In this document: in pieces, positions 1 to 8,926 of the stretch
Layout: each line of letters begins with the position of its first letter
Numbering within the stretch: position 1 is the first letter of the stretch
Assembly: GCF_012933505.1 (NCBI RefSeq)
Contig: NZ_JABBNB010000041.1
Coordinates: 1 to 44,219 of the forward strand
Direction of reading: 5' to 3'
Length of the DNA stretch: 44,219 nt
From: Gordonia asplenii
GTDB lineage: Bacteria > Actinomycetota > Actinomycetes > Mycobacteriales > Mycobacteriaceae
Notes under the pieces: generated by a model
Seen by the model: the letters and a program-made list of their open reading frames with translations, nothing else
Database searches by the model: none
What the model was told of the DNA's origin: nothing
Program-made: the position numbers and the translations under genes

Positions 1-53
1 AATATGCCCTCAACGGCGGGATTATTTGCAGAACTCTGCGGAAGCGAGCGGAC
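1..53. other. Left edge, no gene seen
   Basis: These 53 bases lie downstream of the ppa stop codon and at the window edge. I see no coding signal, convincing hairpin or RNA gene in them. Confidence 0.4.
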
Positions 54-542
54 TTAGTGTCCCTGCTCCTTCAGACGCTCGATGGCCTCGGAGAGGACCT
101 TCTCGGCCTCGGCCTTGCCGACCCAGCCGCCCGGGGTCACTTCCTTGCCCGGCTCGAGATCCTTGTAGTGCTCGAAGAAGTGGCTGATCGCGTTCAGTTC
201 GAACTCGCTGACGTCGGCGATGTCCTGGATGTGATCCCACCGGACGTCCTTGGCCGGGACGCACAGCAGCTTGTCGTCGCCGCCTGCTTCGTCGGTCATG
301 GTGTACATGCCGACCGGGCGCGCCTTGACCGTCACACCGGGGTACACCGACTCGGGCAGCAGGACCAGCGCGTCGAGCGGGTCGCCGTCTTCCCCGAGCG
401 TGTCGTCGATGAAACCGTAGTCGGCCGGGTAGCCGAACGCGGTGTAGAGGTACCGGTCCAGGAAGACGCGGCCGGTCTCGTGGTCCACCTCGTACTTGTT
501 GCGTGACCCCTTGGGGATCTCGATGATGACGTCGAATGCCAC
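54..542 (-). CDS. ppa: Inorganic pyrophosphatase
   Basis: Soluble family I pyrophosphatase that hydrolyses PPi to two phosphates and so drives biosynthetic reactions forward. The product is 162 aa, a normal bacterial length. The N-terminus FDVIIEIPKGSRNKYEVDHE and the acidic stretch DGDPLDALVL, with Mg-binding Asp residues, are diagnostic. I place the start at the GTG at 542: the AGGAG at about 551-555 is 8 nt upstream of it, and M-AFDVIIEIPKG aligns with the mycobacterial N-terminus. The ATG two codons earlier (548) is only 2 nt from the same ribosome site, and a longer ORF to 602 has no support. The gene is divergent from dacB, as in M. tuberculosis. Confidence 0.96.
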   Translation of the reverse strand: MAFDVIIEIPKGSRNKYEVDHETGRVFLDRYLYTAFGYPADYGFIDDTLGEDGDPLDALVLLPESVYPGVTVKARPVGMYTMTDEAGGDDKLLCVPAKDVRWDHIQDIADVSEFELNAISHFFEHYKDLEPGKEVTPGGWVGKAEAEKVLSEAIERLKEQGH

Positions 543-641
543 GATCATTTCTCCTACTAGACGGTGCCGTATGAGTTGGCGGGGGCGTAAGAACCGCCTC
601 AACGATACTGTTGGACTGATGTGTGAGATTGCGGAGGTTGT

Positions 642-2009
642 GTGAGCGCGCGAAAAGGCACTCGGATCGCGCTGTGGATCATCACGTCGATAGCGATCGT
701 TGCGGTGGTCGCGGCGGCGTCGGTGGTGGTGTATCTGCAGCTCAACAAGGGCCCCGACGTTCCGCCGGGCACTCCGGCACGCCCGGCGCTGATCGCGGCG
801 TCGCCGACCATCACGCCGGTATCGCCCGACGCGCCCGAGCCGACGGCCGCGGGGGTGCGCAAGGCGCTGGCCAAAGTCGCGGCGAGCCCGGCGCTGGGCA
901 AGCTGACCGGTGAGGTCACCGATCCGCTGACCGGCGCGACGCTGTGGTCACGCAATCCGACGCTGCCGCTGATCCCGGCGTCGAACACCAAGGTCCTCAC
1001 GGCGTCGGCGGTGCTGCTCGGCCTGCCCGAGGACAAACGCCTCACCACGACGGTCGTGCAGGGCACCGACGGCCAGGTCATCCTGGTCGGCGCGGGCGAC
1101 CCGACGCTGTCGGCGCAACCGACCGGCGTGGCGACCTTCTTCACCGACGCCCCGCGCATCGCCTCGCTGGCCGAACAGATCCGCAAGTCGGGCATCAACG
1201 TGACCGCGGTCGCCGTCGACACCAGCGCCTTCACCGGCCCGACGATGGACTCCACCTGGGATCGCGGCGACATCGCGGGCGGCGACATCGCGCCGATCGA
1301 GTCGCTGATGGCCGACGCCGGGCGCATCAAGCCGCTCGACGAGTTCTCGCCCCGCGTCGACGACCCCGCCGTTACCGCGGGCAAGGTGCTCGCCGACGCG
1401 CTCGGAGTGGACGCGAAGGTCACCACGGTCACCGCCGACGCCGGAGCGAAGGTCGTCGCGCAGGTCACCTCGGCGCCGCTGATCACCCGCGTCAACGACA
1501 TGATGCGCTACAGCGACAATGTGATGGCGCAGGCGCTGTCGATGGAGTTGTCGAAGGCGACCGGCGGCGACGCCTCGTTGGCCGGCGGCGCACAAGCCGT
1601 CGAAAAGACGCTCACCGCAAACGGATTCGACTTGACCGGCGTCACGCTGCACGACACGTCGGGCTTGTCCTATGCCAACCGGGTACCCGCCGCGCTGCTC
1701 GACAAACTGATGTCGGGCACCGCGGGCACCGCCGAGCCCAAACTGCGCCCGATGCTCGACGGCCTGCCGATCGCGGGTGGTACGGGCACGCTCGCCGACC
1801 GTTTCGACCCGAAGCTCACCGCGGGCGCGGGCTGGGTGCGCGCCAAGACGGGAACACTGACCGGCGTCAGTTCGTTGACCGGGACAGTGCTTACCGTCGA
1901 CGGCCGTGTGCTGTCGTTCGCCCTGATGTCCAACGGCACCTCACCCGCCGACGCCCGCCCGGCGCTCGACGCGGTGGCCGGTGCGCTTCGAGAATGTGGA
2001 TGCCGATGA
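642..2009 (+). CDS. dacB: D-alanyl-D-alanine carboxypeptidase/endopeptidase (PBP4 type)
   Basis: Peptidase S13 family penicillin-binding protein of 455 aa that trims or cleaves peptidoglycan peptides outside the membrane. An N-terminal uncleaved signal/membrane helix spans about residues 9-32, followed by a Pro/Ala-rich linker. The three active-site motifs are all present: SNTK (Ser114 nucleophile, Lys117), SDN (291-293) and KTG (402-404). The GTG start at 642 is preceded by GGAGG at 633-637. The stop overlaps the next start (ATGA at 2006), so it is probably co-transcribed with the metalloprotease and tilS. It matches the Rv3627c position in M. tuberculosis. Confidence 0.93.
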   Translation: MSARKGTRIALWIITSIAIVAVVAAASVVVYLQLNKGPDVPPGTPARPALIAASPTITPVSPDAPEPTAAGVRKALAKVAASPALGKLTGEVTDPLTGATLWSRNPTLPLIPASNTKVLTASAVLLGLPEDKRLTTTVVQGTDGQVILVGAGDPTLSAQPTGVATFFTDAPRIASLAEQIRKSGINVTAVAVDTSAFTGPTMDSTWDRGDIAGGDIAPIESLMADAGRIKPLDEFSPRVDDPAVTAGKVLADALGVDAKVTTVTADAGAKVVAQVTSAPLITRVNDMMRYSDNVMAQALSMELSKATGGDASLAGGAQAVEKTLTANGFDLTGVTLHDTSGLSYANRVPAALLDKLMSGTAGTAEPKLRPMLDGLPIAGGTGTLADRFDPKLTAGAGWVRAKTGTLTGVSSLTGTVLTVDGRVLSFALMSNGTSPADARPALDAVAGALRECGCR

Positions 2010-3127
2010 CCGATGTGAATGTGACCGATCCCAAAGCCGAATCGACCAGCGCGACGATCGGCGTCGGCGACCGGGTCGACTGGGAACTCGCCGCGGCGAC
2101 CGGCCGGCGCATCGCCCGCCCCGGCCCACGAGTCACCGACTACACGATGAATCAGGCCCGAGCGGAGCTGGCCGACGCGGCGGTGCGTGCCGAGGGGCCG
2201 GTCCGGGAGGTCACCGGATTGGCCGACGGTATGCGGGTCCCGACCGCTCGAATCCTCGACCGGGGTGAATGGATCGACGCCGCGGCCCAGTCGATGCGGT
2301 CGATGCTGGGCACGTCGGAACCAACCGCCGACGAGCAACCGTCGGGCAAGGGCTTCGACCTGTCCGGGCTCTTCGGAACCGTTTCCGGCAAGGTCGGTGG
2401 TGTTCAGGCGGGCGGGTTGCTGGCCTTCCTGTCGGGTGCGATCCTCGGCCAGTACGACCCGTTCACCCCGGACCCGGAGACCGGCGACGAGGGCGTGCTG
2501 ATGCTGGTCACGCCGAACATCATCGCCGTCGAGCGCGCACTGAAAGTGGTCCCGTCCGACTTTCGGCTGTGGGTATGCCTGCACGAGGTGACCCACCGGG
2601 TGCAGTTCTCCGCCAACCCGTGGCTGCGCCAGTACATGATCGACAACGTCACCACGCTGACCAGCGAGTCCGGTGAATCGTCGGCGGAGATGGTGGCCCG
2701 CCTGACGTCGGCGCTGCGGTCGGACAAGCCCCGCGAGAAGGGCATCATCGGCGCGATGCAGTTGTTGCAGACGCCCGAGCAGTACGACGCGTTCAGCAGG
2801 CTGATGATGCTCGGCACCCTCCTCGAAGGCCATGCCGACCACGTCATGGACGCCGTCGGCCCCGCCCAGGTCCCCACCGTCGCGTCGATCCGATCGGCCT
2901 TCGACGACCGCCGCACCGGGCCCCGCAATCCCGTCCAGCGCATCATCCGCGCGCTCATCGGCATGGATGCCAAGATGGCCCAGTACATCCGCGGTAAGGC
3001 CTTCGTCGACGAGGTGGTGGCGACCGTCGGCATGGAACCGTTCAACGCCATCTGGACCAATGAGTCGACGATGCCGCTGCCCAACGAGATCGACGAACCC
3101 GCCAAGTGGATCAAGCGCGTGCTGTGA
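2006..3127 (+). CDS. Zinc-dependent metalloprotease, DUF2342 / zincin_2 family
   Basis: 373-aa protein of the actinobacterial DUF2342 family, sometimes labelled F420-biosynthesis-associated although no such role is demonstrated here. The HEVTH sequence at residues 193-197 fits the HExxH zinc motif, with flanking sequence CLHEVTHRVQF. There is no signal peptide, so it is probably cytosolic. A much longer ORF runs upstream in this frame, but that part is antiparallel noise over dacB. The ATG at 2006 overlaps the dacB stop as ATGA and gives the family N-terminus. Its 3' end overlaps tilS by 4 nt. The substrate is unknown. Confidence 0.9.
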   Translation: MTDVNVTDPKAESTSATIGVGDRVDWELAAATGRRIARPGPRVTDYTMNQARAELADAAVRAEGPVREVTGLADGMRVPTARILDRGEWIDAAAQSMRSMLGTSEPTADEQPSGKGFDLSGLFGTVSGKVGGVQAGGLLAFLSGAILGQYDPFTPDPETGDEGVLMLVTPNIIAVERALKVVPSDFRLWVCLHEVTHRVQFSANPWLRQYMIDNVTTLTSESGESSAEMVARLTSALRSDKPREKGIIGAMQLLQTPEQYDAFSRLMMLGTLLEGHADHVMDAVGPAQVPTVASIRSAFDDRRTGPRNPVQRIIRALIGMDAKMAQYIRGKAFVDEVVATVGMEPFNAIWTNESTMPLPNEIDEPAKWIKRVL

Positions 3128-4053
3128 CCCGGGCGGTCGCGGACTTCGCGGCCGAACATCTTTCTGATCCGCGTGTGTGTGTCGCACTGTCCGGCGGACC
3201 CGACTCGCTCGCGCTGACCGCGGGCGCCGTGGCCGCCGGCCTCGACGTCCGCGCGCTCGTCGTCGACCATCAACTACAGCCCGGCTCGGCTGAAACAGCT
3301 TGTACCGCAGCTCAATTCGCGCGCGACGTCGGGGCGTCGGCGCAGGTGCTCACAGTCCGCGTCACGGGTTCCGGCGGACTGGAGGCGGCCGCGCGCGACG
3401 CCCGCTACGACGCTCTGTCGGCGGCCCGCGCCGACCGTCCGGTCCTGATCGGGCACACCGTCGACGATCAGGCCGAAACGGTCCTGCTCGGCCTGGCCCG
3501 CGGTTCCGGGCCCCGATCGATCGCCGGCATGTCGCGCTGGCGCGACCCGTGGGGACGCCCGCTGCTCGACGTCGCGCGGGCCACCACCCATGGCGCATGC
3601 GCGCAATGGGGGCTGACGCCGATCCGCGATCCCCACAACGACGATCCCAGATTCACCCGCGTCCGCGTGCGCACGGAAGTGCTTCCACTGCTCGACGACG
3701 TGCTGCACGGGGGAGTGGCGGCGGCACTAGGACGGACCGCCGATGCCGTGCGCGCCGACGTCGAGTATCTCGACGGAGTGGCCGCCGAACAGTATCGCGC
3801 GGCGCTGACGAACGACGGCATCGACGTCGAAGCGCTTGCCGCGCATCATGATTCGATCCGACGTCGGGTGGTGCATCGATGGCTGCTCGACGTCGGGGCA
3901 ACCGAGCCGACGACGCGCGTCGTCGACGCCGTGGACGCGCTGATCACCAGGTGGCGGGGGCAGGGGCCGGTGGCAGTCGGGGGCGACGGCGGCCATCGAC
4001 TCGTGGTGGTACGACGCTGCGGCGTGCTGAAAACCGAGCGGCTTATCCGATAA
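3124..4053 (+). CDS. tilS: tRNA(Ile)-lysidine synthetase
   Basis: ATP-dependent enzyme that converts C34 of the CAU-anticodon tRNA-Ile to lysidine, so that it reads AUA. The product is 309 aa. The N-type ATP pyrophosphatase loop SGGPDS is at residues 23-28, followed by VVDHQLQPGSA and GHTVDDQAETVLLGLARGSG, which are hallmarks of TilS. The GTG start at 3124 overlaps the protease stop as GTGA. An ATG 18 nt upstream is in frame but less likely. As is usual in actinobacteria, it lacks the long C-terminal domains of the E. coli enzyme. Confidence 0.94.
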   Translation: MTRAVADFAAEHLSDPRVCVALSGGPDSLALTAGAVAAGLDVRALVVDHQLQPGSAETACTAAQFARDVGASAQVLTVRVTGSGGLEAAARDARYDALSAARADRPVLIGHTVDDQAETVLLGLARGSGPRSIAGMSRWRDPWGRPLLDVARATTHGACAQWGLTPIRDPHNDDPRFTRVRVRTEVLPLLDDVLHGGVAAALGRTADAVRADVEYLDGVAAEQYRAALTNDGIDVEALAAHHDSIRRRVVHRWLLDVGATEPTTRVVDAVDALITRWRGQGPVAVGGDGGHRLVVVRRCGVLKTERLIR

Positions 4054-4114
4054 TTCCGGCATACAGCCACCGGGAACCGCACTGACAGCGGATCAACAGC
4101 TTCCTGGGAGGTCT

Positions 4115-6097
4115 ATGCCACGTGTGCGGTCGAGACTCAGGTCCATGACCCTCACGATCGACCCACCGACAACGCCGGTGCAGGCCTCGTCCGACGCCGA
4201 ACCCCAGCTTCCGCCCGCCACTCGAGGCACTCGGCTCGCGCTCGCCGCACTGCTCGTCGCGACCGCCGTCGCCTACCTCTGGAACATCACCGTCAACGGG
4301 ATGGGCAACTCGTTCTACGCCGCCGCGGCGCAGGCCGGGTCGTCGAACTGGAAGGCGCTGCTCTTCGGCTCCCTCGACACGGGCAACTTCATCACCGTCG
4401 ACAAACCCCCGGTGTCGCAATGGGTGATGGGTCTGTCGGGGCAGATCTTCGGATTCTCCAGCGCCTCGATGCTGATCCCCCAAGCGCTGATGGCCGTCGC
4501 GGCGGTGGCGCTGACCTATGCCGCGGTCACGAGGGTGACGACGTCGCGCAACGCGGGCCTGCTCGCGGGTGCCGCGCTGGCGCTGATCCCCGTCGTCGCC
4601 TTGATGTTCCGGTTCAACAATCCCGATGCGGTCATGGTGCTGCTGATGACCGCGGGCGCCTACTGCACGGTGCGCGCCCTGCCGAAAGCAAGCTGGAAGT
4701 GGCTGGCGCTCGCCGGCGTCGCACTGGGCTTCGCGTTCCTCGCCAAGATGCTGGAAGGGCTGATGGTCGTTCCCGCGTTGGCTCTGGCGTATCTGATCGT
4801 CGCGCCGACCGGACTGGGCCGACGTGTCGTCCACCTGTTGGGTGCGGTGGCCGCGCTCGTCGTCTCGTCGGGGTGGTATGTGCTGCTGACCCTGTGGTGG
4901 CCGGCCGATTCGCGTCCCTACCTGGCCGGATCCACCGACAACAACTTCATGAACCTCGTCATCGGCTACAACGGGCTGTCTCGTGTCCTCGGCCGCAACC
5001 ACGGCGGCGGCTCGCACTCCGGCCCCACCCAGGCGCAGATCGCCGAGTTCATGAAAGAGAACGGTGGCGCACACGGATTCGGCGGGATGAGTTCGTCGGC
5101 AGGTATCACCAGGCTGTTCACCGGTGAGGTCGGCTTCGAGATCTCCTGGCTGCTGCCCGCCGCACTGGTCGGGCTGGTGGCGGTCCTGATCAGCCGGGGT
5201 CGTGCGCCGCGAACGGACTTGATGCGCGGTGGCGCGATCGTCTTCGGCGGGTGGATGGTCATCAACGGTCTGGTCTTGTCGTTCATGAACGGGATGATGC
5301 ACGCCTACTACACCCTGGCCATCGCGCCCGCCATCGCCGGCATGATCGGTATCGCGGCTGTCGAGGTGTGGCGCAGGCGCGAGCAGACCTGGGGTCACCT
5401 CGGCGCCGCGGCGATGGTACTCGCGGCGGGCGGCTGGGGATTCGTCCTGCTCGGCCGCAACGGCGACTGGATGCCCTGGCTGCGCTGGGTGATTCTCGCA
5501 GCGACCCTGGTAGCGGTGGTGGCCCTGGCGTTCGGAGCGCTCGGCGGACGCTGGCGCACCGCGACGGTGGCAATCGCACTGTTCGCCTCGCTCGCCGGTT
5601 CCACCGCGTACACCGTCGCGACGATCGGCACCGCCCACACCGGTGGCTCCCCGTCGGTCGGGCCGGCGCAGTCGGCCCATGAGCGGGGGCGCGGATGGGA
5701 CGAAGCGGCGTCGAACACCCAGCTCGACACCCTGCTGCGGACGGCAGGTACGCCGTGGTCGGCAGCGGTGAGCCGATCGTCGACGGCGGCGAGCATGGAA
5801 TTGTCGAGCAAGACCGCGGTGATGGCGATCGGCGGATTCGGTGGATCCGACCCGACGCCGACGCTGAGCCAGTTCCAGCAGTATGTGAAGACCGGGCAGG
5901 TGCGCTACTACGTGGTTGCGGCCCAGGGCGGCGGACACGGCCGCGGTGGGCATGGCTCCGGTGGGCGCGGCGGCCCTGGCGGATTCGGTGGGTTCGGCAG
6001 CAAGGGCCCGAATACCGAGATCGCGGCGTGGGTGAGCGCCAATTACACCCCGCAGACAGTCGGGTCAACCGTCGTGTACGACCTCCGAGCGCAGTGA
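4115..6097 (+). CDS. ArnT/GT39-like membrane glycosyltransferase
   Basis: 660-aa multi-pass membrane protein of the actinobacterial ArnT/PMT-like (GT-C fold) family, which transfers sugars from polyprenyl-phosphate donors on the outer face of the membrane. The first extracytoplasmic loop has the acidic catalytic-type motif GSLDTGNFITVDKPPVSQWV, typical of this family. About 11-12 hydrophobic helices follow. The C-terminal ~200 residues are extracytoplasmic and contain a Gly/His-rich low-complexity tract (about residues 606-632). ATG 4115 is chosen because GGGAGG lies 4 nt upstream (4106-4111). The acceptor (lipid, arabinogalactan or protein) cannot be told from sequence. It lies after tilS with a 61-nt gap. 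Confidence 0.85.
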   Translation: MPRVRSRLRSMTLTIDPPTTPVQASSDAEPQLPPATRGTRLALAALLVATAVAYLWNITVNGMGNSFYAAAAQAGSSNWKALLFGSLDTGNFITVDKPPVSQWVMGLSGQIFGFSSASMLIPQALMAVAAVALTYAAVTRVTTSRNAGLLAGAALALIPVVALMFRFNNPDAVMVLLMTAGAYCTVRALPKASWKWLALAGVALGFAFLAKMLEGLMVVPALALAYLIVAPTGLGRRVVHLLGAVAALVVSSGWYVLLTLWWPADSRPYLAGSTDNNFMNLVIGYNGLSRVLGRNHGGGSHSGPTQAQIAEFMKENGGAHGFGGMSSSAGITRLFTGEVGFEISWLLPAALVGLVAVLISRGRAPRTDLMRGGAIVFGGWMVINGLVLSFMNGMMHAYYTLAIAPAIAGMIGIAAVEVWRRREQTWGHLGAAAMVLAAGGWGFVLLGRNGDWMPWLRWVILAATLVAVVALAFGALGGRWRTATVAIALFASLAGSTAYTVATIGTAHTGGSPSVGPAQSAHERGRGWDEAASNTQLDTLLRTAGTPWSAAVSRSSTAASMELSSKTAVMAIGGFGGSDPTPTLSQFQQYVKTGQVRYYVVAAQGGGHGRGGHGSGGRGGPGGFGGFGSKGPNTEIAAWVSANYTPQTVGSTVVYDLRAQ

Positions 6098-6234
6098 TCG
6101 CGTCGAATTGTCAACGCCGCCAAGCATTCGCGAGATGATCCGCGATGTCGTCGGCAAACTCGGCAAAGTCGGATGGCGACCCGCCCCGCACACATAGGAT
6201 CAGTGGTCGGCGCAAAACACGATGGGCAGGTGCG

Positions 6235-7200
6235 ATGACTGAACTCCGGAAGTCACGGCGTTGGCTGCGGGCATTGGTGTTCGTGGGCTATCTCGTCGCA
6301 CTGGGCATCGTCATCGCGACTAAGGGAGTTCCGCTCGAACGGCTGTATCAGGCGGCGTGGCTGCTGGGCGGAATCGTCGCATTCCGGATAGATCGCCCGC
6401 TCCGTTCTCACCTGCGGGTGCTCGTCGATTGGATACCGCTGATCGCGGCGCTCGTGGCTTACGACTTCAGCCGCGCCGCGGCGACGAGCATCGGGATGCC
6501 GCTGCAGATCGAGACGCCGATCAACATCGATCGAGCCCTGTTCGGCGGGGTGCTCCCCACCGTGTGGCTGCAGCAGCATCTGCTTCCCGCCGACGGTGCG
6601 TTGCCGTGGTGGTCGTTTCTGACCGCGTTCATCTACACGACGCACCTCGTGGTGCCGTGGGTGCTGGCGGCGGTGTTGTACGTGTACTCGCGCGGCGCGT
6701 GGCGGCGGTATATGACCACGGTGGTGGTCTTGTCGTTCCTGGGGCTGCTCACCTATGTTCTGCTGCCGCAGGCGCCGCCGTGGTACGCCGCCGAACACCA
6801 TGCCATCGCTCAGCGGGTGGGGCGGGTGGCCGGATTCGGATTCGGGCTGGTGCCCATCGACACCAGCACCGGCTGGCTGGAGGCCAACAGCAACCCGGTG
6901 GCCGCGATGCCGTCGTTGCACGCTGCGTTCACCATCGTCGTGGTGGTCGCGCTGTGGCCGTTCGTCACCAACCGGGTGGCGCGGGCAGTTCTCGTGCTGT
7001 TTCCTGTGGCGATGGCGTTCACGCTGGTCTACGGCGGCGAGCACTACGTGATCGACGTCCTCGTCGGTTGGGTCTATGCGGGCGTCGCGATCTGGCTCAC
7101 CGTCGCCGGGGAGCGGATGTGGGCGCGCTGGCGAGCCAACCGCATCGTCGACGACGCCGCTGCCGTCGAATCCCACGAGGCGGTCGCACTGGCAGAGTGA
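6235..7200 (+). CDS. PAP2-superfamily membrane phosphatase / inositolphosphotransferase-like
   Basis: 321-aa integral membrane protein with about six hydrophobic helices. Two PAP2 signature blocks are visible near the C-terminus: AAMPSLHAA (His nucleophile region) and GGEHYVIDVLVGW (catalytic His/Asp). This layout matches the Aur1/Ipt1-like PAP2_3 subgroup, in which lipid phosphates or phosphoinositol head groups are the substrates; the actual substrate is unknown. I take the ATG at 6235 (MTELRKSRR), which sits just before the first hydrophobic helix with AGG upstream. An in-frame upstream start at 6145 would add a basic, Ser-rich 30-residue tail of no family resemblance. Confidence 0.83.
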   Translation: MTELRKSRRWLRALVFVGYLVALGIVIATKGVPLERLYQAAWLLGGIVAFRIDRPLRSHLRVLVDWIPLIAALVAYDFSRAAATSIGMPLQIETPINIDRALFGGVLPTVWLQQHLLPADGALPWWSFLTAFIYTTHLVVPWVLAAVLYVYSRGAWRRYMTTVVVLSFLGLLTYVLLPQAPPWYAAEHHAIAQRVGRVAGFGFGLVPIDTSTGWLEANSNPVAAMPSLHAAFTIVVVVALWPFVTNRVARAVLVLFPVAMAFTLVYGGEHYVIDVLVGWVYAGVAIWLTVAGERMWARWRANRIVDDAAAVESHEAVALAE

Positions 7201-7219
7201 CCGGCTGATCTGACCGCTG

Positions 7220-7265
7220 AAACGACGGATCCCGCCTCGCTGGTGCGGGGCGGGATCCGTCGTTT
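7220..7265. terminator. Bidirectional hairpin terminator
   Basis: A perfect 17-bp inverted repeat has arms at 7220-7236 (AAACGACGGATCCCGCC) and 7249-7265, separated by a 12-nt loop. It sits between the convergent PAP2 gene and the secreted-protein gene. The A/T ends of the arms provide a short U-tract on both strands. Confidence 0.85.
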
Positions 7266-7287
7266 GCTACTCGCGTAGTCGAAGAGC

Positions 7288-7977
7288 TCAGTAGCAGGTC
7301 GGCGTGAACTTCGAGTTGATCGTGGAGTTGTACTGGTTCCAGTAGGCAACGATCGGCGCGCCGGAAGCGATGGTGCCCACGATTCCACCGACAGCCGCCC
7401 CCAGCGGCACTGATGCGAGGCCGACCGGTCCGCCAAGGAAACCGACGAAGCCTAGCGCCGCTCCGATGGCGGTACCGACCAGGGTACCGATGCCGACCGA
7501 TGCGGACATCTGCGAGATGAACCGGTTGAACGCCTGATCATCGCGTTCCTGCTTCGTTTGCGCCCCGCGGATTCCGTTCTTGCAGTAGACGACCTGATGC
7601 TTGAACTCCGACAGCGTCGCCGCGTCGATCTTGGTGGACTTCGCCACGTCGGTCTGCGGAATCAGGGTCGCGTGTGTACTCGCGGTCTTCGCCTCGATCG
7701 GGAACTTGCGGTCCTTCGAGCCGTACGACAGGGGGACACTCAAGACGGGAGCCCCGGCGGTGTTCTTCAGTGTCAGGTTGGTGCCGTCGACCGCGAACGT
7801 GCCGTTCGTGACGTCGATCTCGACCGTTTTGCCGACCACCTTGGCCGAGTACTTGACCGGTGCCGGTGCCGGTGCCGCGTGTGCGGTGGCTCCGACGCTG
7901 GTTGCCGCCGCCGTCGCCAGTCCGAGTCCGATGATCGCGAGCCGTGTCCGGAATCGCGGTGTGTGCACTGAAGTCAT
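7288..7977 (-). CDS. Secreted Gly-rich hydrophobic C-terminus protein (DUF8020-like), copy A
   Basis: 229-aa predicted exported protein. A signal peptide spans about residues 1-33 (TRLAIIGLGLATAAATSVGA then AHA). An N-terminal ~90-residue domain follows (VKYSAKVVGKTVEIDVTNG and VLSVPLSYG), then a charged QTKQERDDQAFNRF segment, and finally two Gly/Ala-rich membrane-like helices. This layout resembles actinobacterial DUF8020 proteins, a family assignment I make from memory. It has Cys residues in VVYCKNG and at the C-terminus (PTCY). The start at 7977 has AGGGA 5 nt upstream; ORF extension to 8076 would bury the signal peptide. It is paralogous to the gene at 8204-8926. Function unknown. Confidence 0.8.
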   Translation of the reverse strand: MTSVHTPRFRTRLAIIGLGLATAAATSVGATAHAAPAPAPVKYSAKVVGKTVEIDVTNGTFAVDGTNLTLKNTAGAPVLSVPLSYGSKDRKFPIEAKTASTHATLIPQTDVAKSTKIDAATLSEFKHQVVYCKNGIRGAQTKQERDDQAFNRFISQMSASVGIGTLVGTAIGAALGFVGFLGGPVGLASVPLGAAVGGIVGTIASGAPIVAYWNQYNSTINSKFTPTCY

Positions 7978-8061
7978 GAATGTCCCTAATGTCGCTTGCG
8001 CATTGCTCGCTAAAGGATAGTGCTTGGGGTCACAAAAGACCAATTGATCGGGCGTGTAGAT

Positions 8062-8108
8062 GCAAAATCGGGCCAATTCATCCGATTAGATGAACTCGCC
8101 CGATTTGC
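8062..8108. promoter_or_regulatory. Nested hairpin with GTTCATC palindrome upstream of copy A
   Basis: Arms GCAAAATCGGGC (8062-8073) and GCCCGATTTGC (8098-8108) pair with one bulged A. They enclose a second inverted repeat, AATTCATC (8075-8082) with GATGAACT (8089-8096), one mismatch, around a 6-nt loop. The structure lies 85-131 nt upstream of the copy A start and about 96 nt downstream of the copy B stop. It could be a terminator for B, an operator for A, or both. ATCGGGC recurs at 8047 and 8132 nearby. Confidence 0.5.
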
Positions 8109-8157
8109 CATATCAAATTGTCAACTCAAGCAATCGGGCAACGCGAGGTGGAAATTG

Positions 8158-8195
8158 GATCGAACGATCAAAGTATTGATTAGATCGAACGATCA
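8158..8195. promoter_or_regulatory. Two GATCGAACGATC boxes 25 bp apart
   Basis: GATCGAACGATCA occurs at 8158-8170 and again at 8183-8195. Each copy is itself a perfect 5-2-5 inverted repeat (GATCG-AA-CGATC). The pair sits just past the copy B stop codon, upstream of copy A. The layout is that of tandem operator sites; the regulator is unknown. Confidence 0.45.
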
Positions 8196-8203
8196 GTCGC
8201 TCG

Positions 8204-8926
8204 TCAGTTCGAGGTGTAGTACTGCGGCACGAACGGTGAATTGATCGTGTTGAAGTACTGGATGCCGTATCCGAAGATCGCGCCGCCGCCGCCCGCGACG
8301 ATGCCGACTGCCGAACCGAGCGAGCCGCCGAGCAGGATGCCCGGCACACAGGCGACGATCGTCGCGCACGTCGGGATGCCGACCAGGAGAGCGCCTACCA
8401 CCAGGCCGATCGCGAGACCGACGATCGTGGAAATCGTCATGGCGCTGGCGACCTGCGATTGGAATCGTGTGTAAGCGGCGTCGTCGCGTTCTTGCTTGCT
8501 CTGGTAGCCCCGGATGCGCCGCTCGACGACGACCGCGCCGTTCGAAACGTCTTTCGTATCGGCTTTCGTCGACTTCGTGGCGTCGCGGATCGGGATCAGG
8601 GTGATGCTGCGGCTCGACGCGACTTTGGTCGCGATCGGGTAGGTGCGGTCCTCCAGGTTGTAACGCAGCGGGATTCGCAAGACGTCCGCGCCGGTGCGGT
8701 CGCGCATCGTGACGTTGGTTCCGTCGACCACCAGCGCGCCGTTGGTGACGTCGAGTTTGACGGTGTGACCAACCAGGGTGGCCTTGTAGCTGACTGGCGC
8801 CGGTGTGGTCGGCGCCGCCTGCGCGACAGCGGCGGCGCCGGTCGCCGTTGCGGTGGCGATGGCCGTGGCAGCGATGGTCCACCGGATGCGGTGTCCCCAA
8901 CCCCTCGCTGTCCTGCTGTTGCCCAT
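8204..8926 (-). CDS. Secreted Gly-rich hydrophobic C-terminus protein (DUF8020-like), copy B
   Basis: 240-aa paralogue of the protein at 7288-7977 with the same order of parts: basic N-terminus and signal peptide (about 1-37, ending AAAVAQAA), a conserved domain (VSYKATLVGHTVKLDVTNG, VLRIPLRYN), a charged YQSKQERDDAAYTRF segment, then two long Gly-rich hydrophobic stretches ending in a QYYTSN tail. The shared SKQERDDxAxxRF and NxINSxFxP motifs mark the two as duplicates. The start at 8926 is preceded by GGGAGGG, 4 nt away. The hydrophobic helices suggest membrane insertion after export, but nothing shows an activity. Confidence 0.82.
   Translation of the reverse strand: MGNSRTARGWGHRIRWTIAATAIATATATGAAAVAQAAPTTPAPVSYKATLVGHTVKLDVTNGALVVDGTNVTMRDRTGADVLRIPLRYNLEDRTYPIATKVASSRSITLIPIRDATKSTKADTKDVSNGAVVVERRIRGYQSKQERDDAAYTRFQSQVASAMTISTIVGLAIGLVVGALLVGIPTCATIVACVPGILLGGSLGSAVGIVAGGGGAIFGYGIQYFNTINSPFVPQYYTSN

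Noticed and set aside
4043..5953. 636-aa minus-strand ORF opposite the glycosyltransferase
   Set aside because: Arg/His-rich translation typical of the antisense frame of a high-GC gene; the plus-strand protein has clear GT39-like features.
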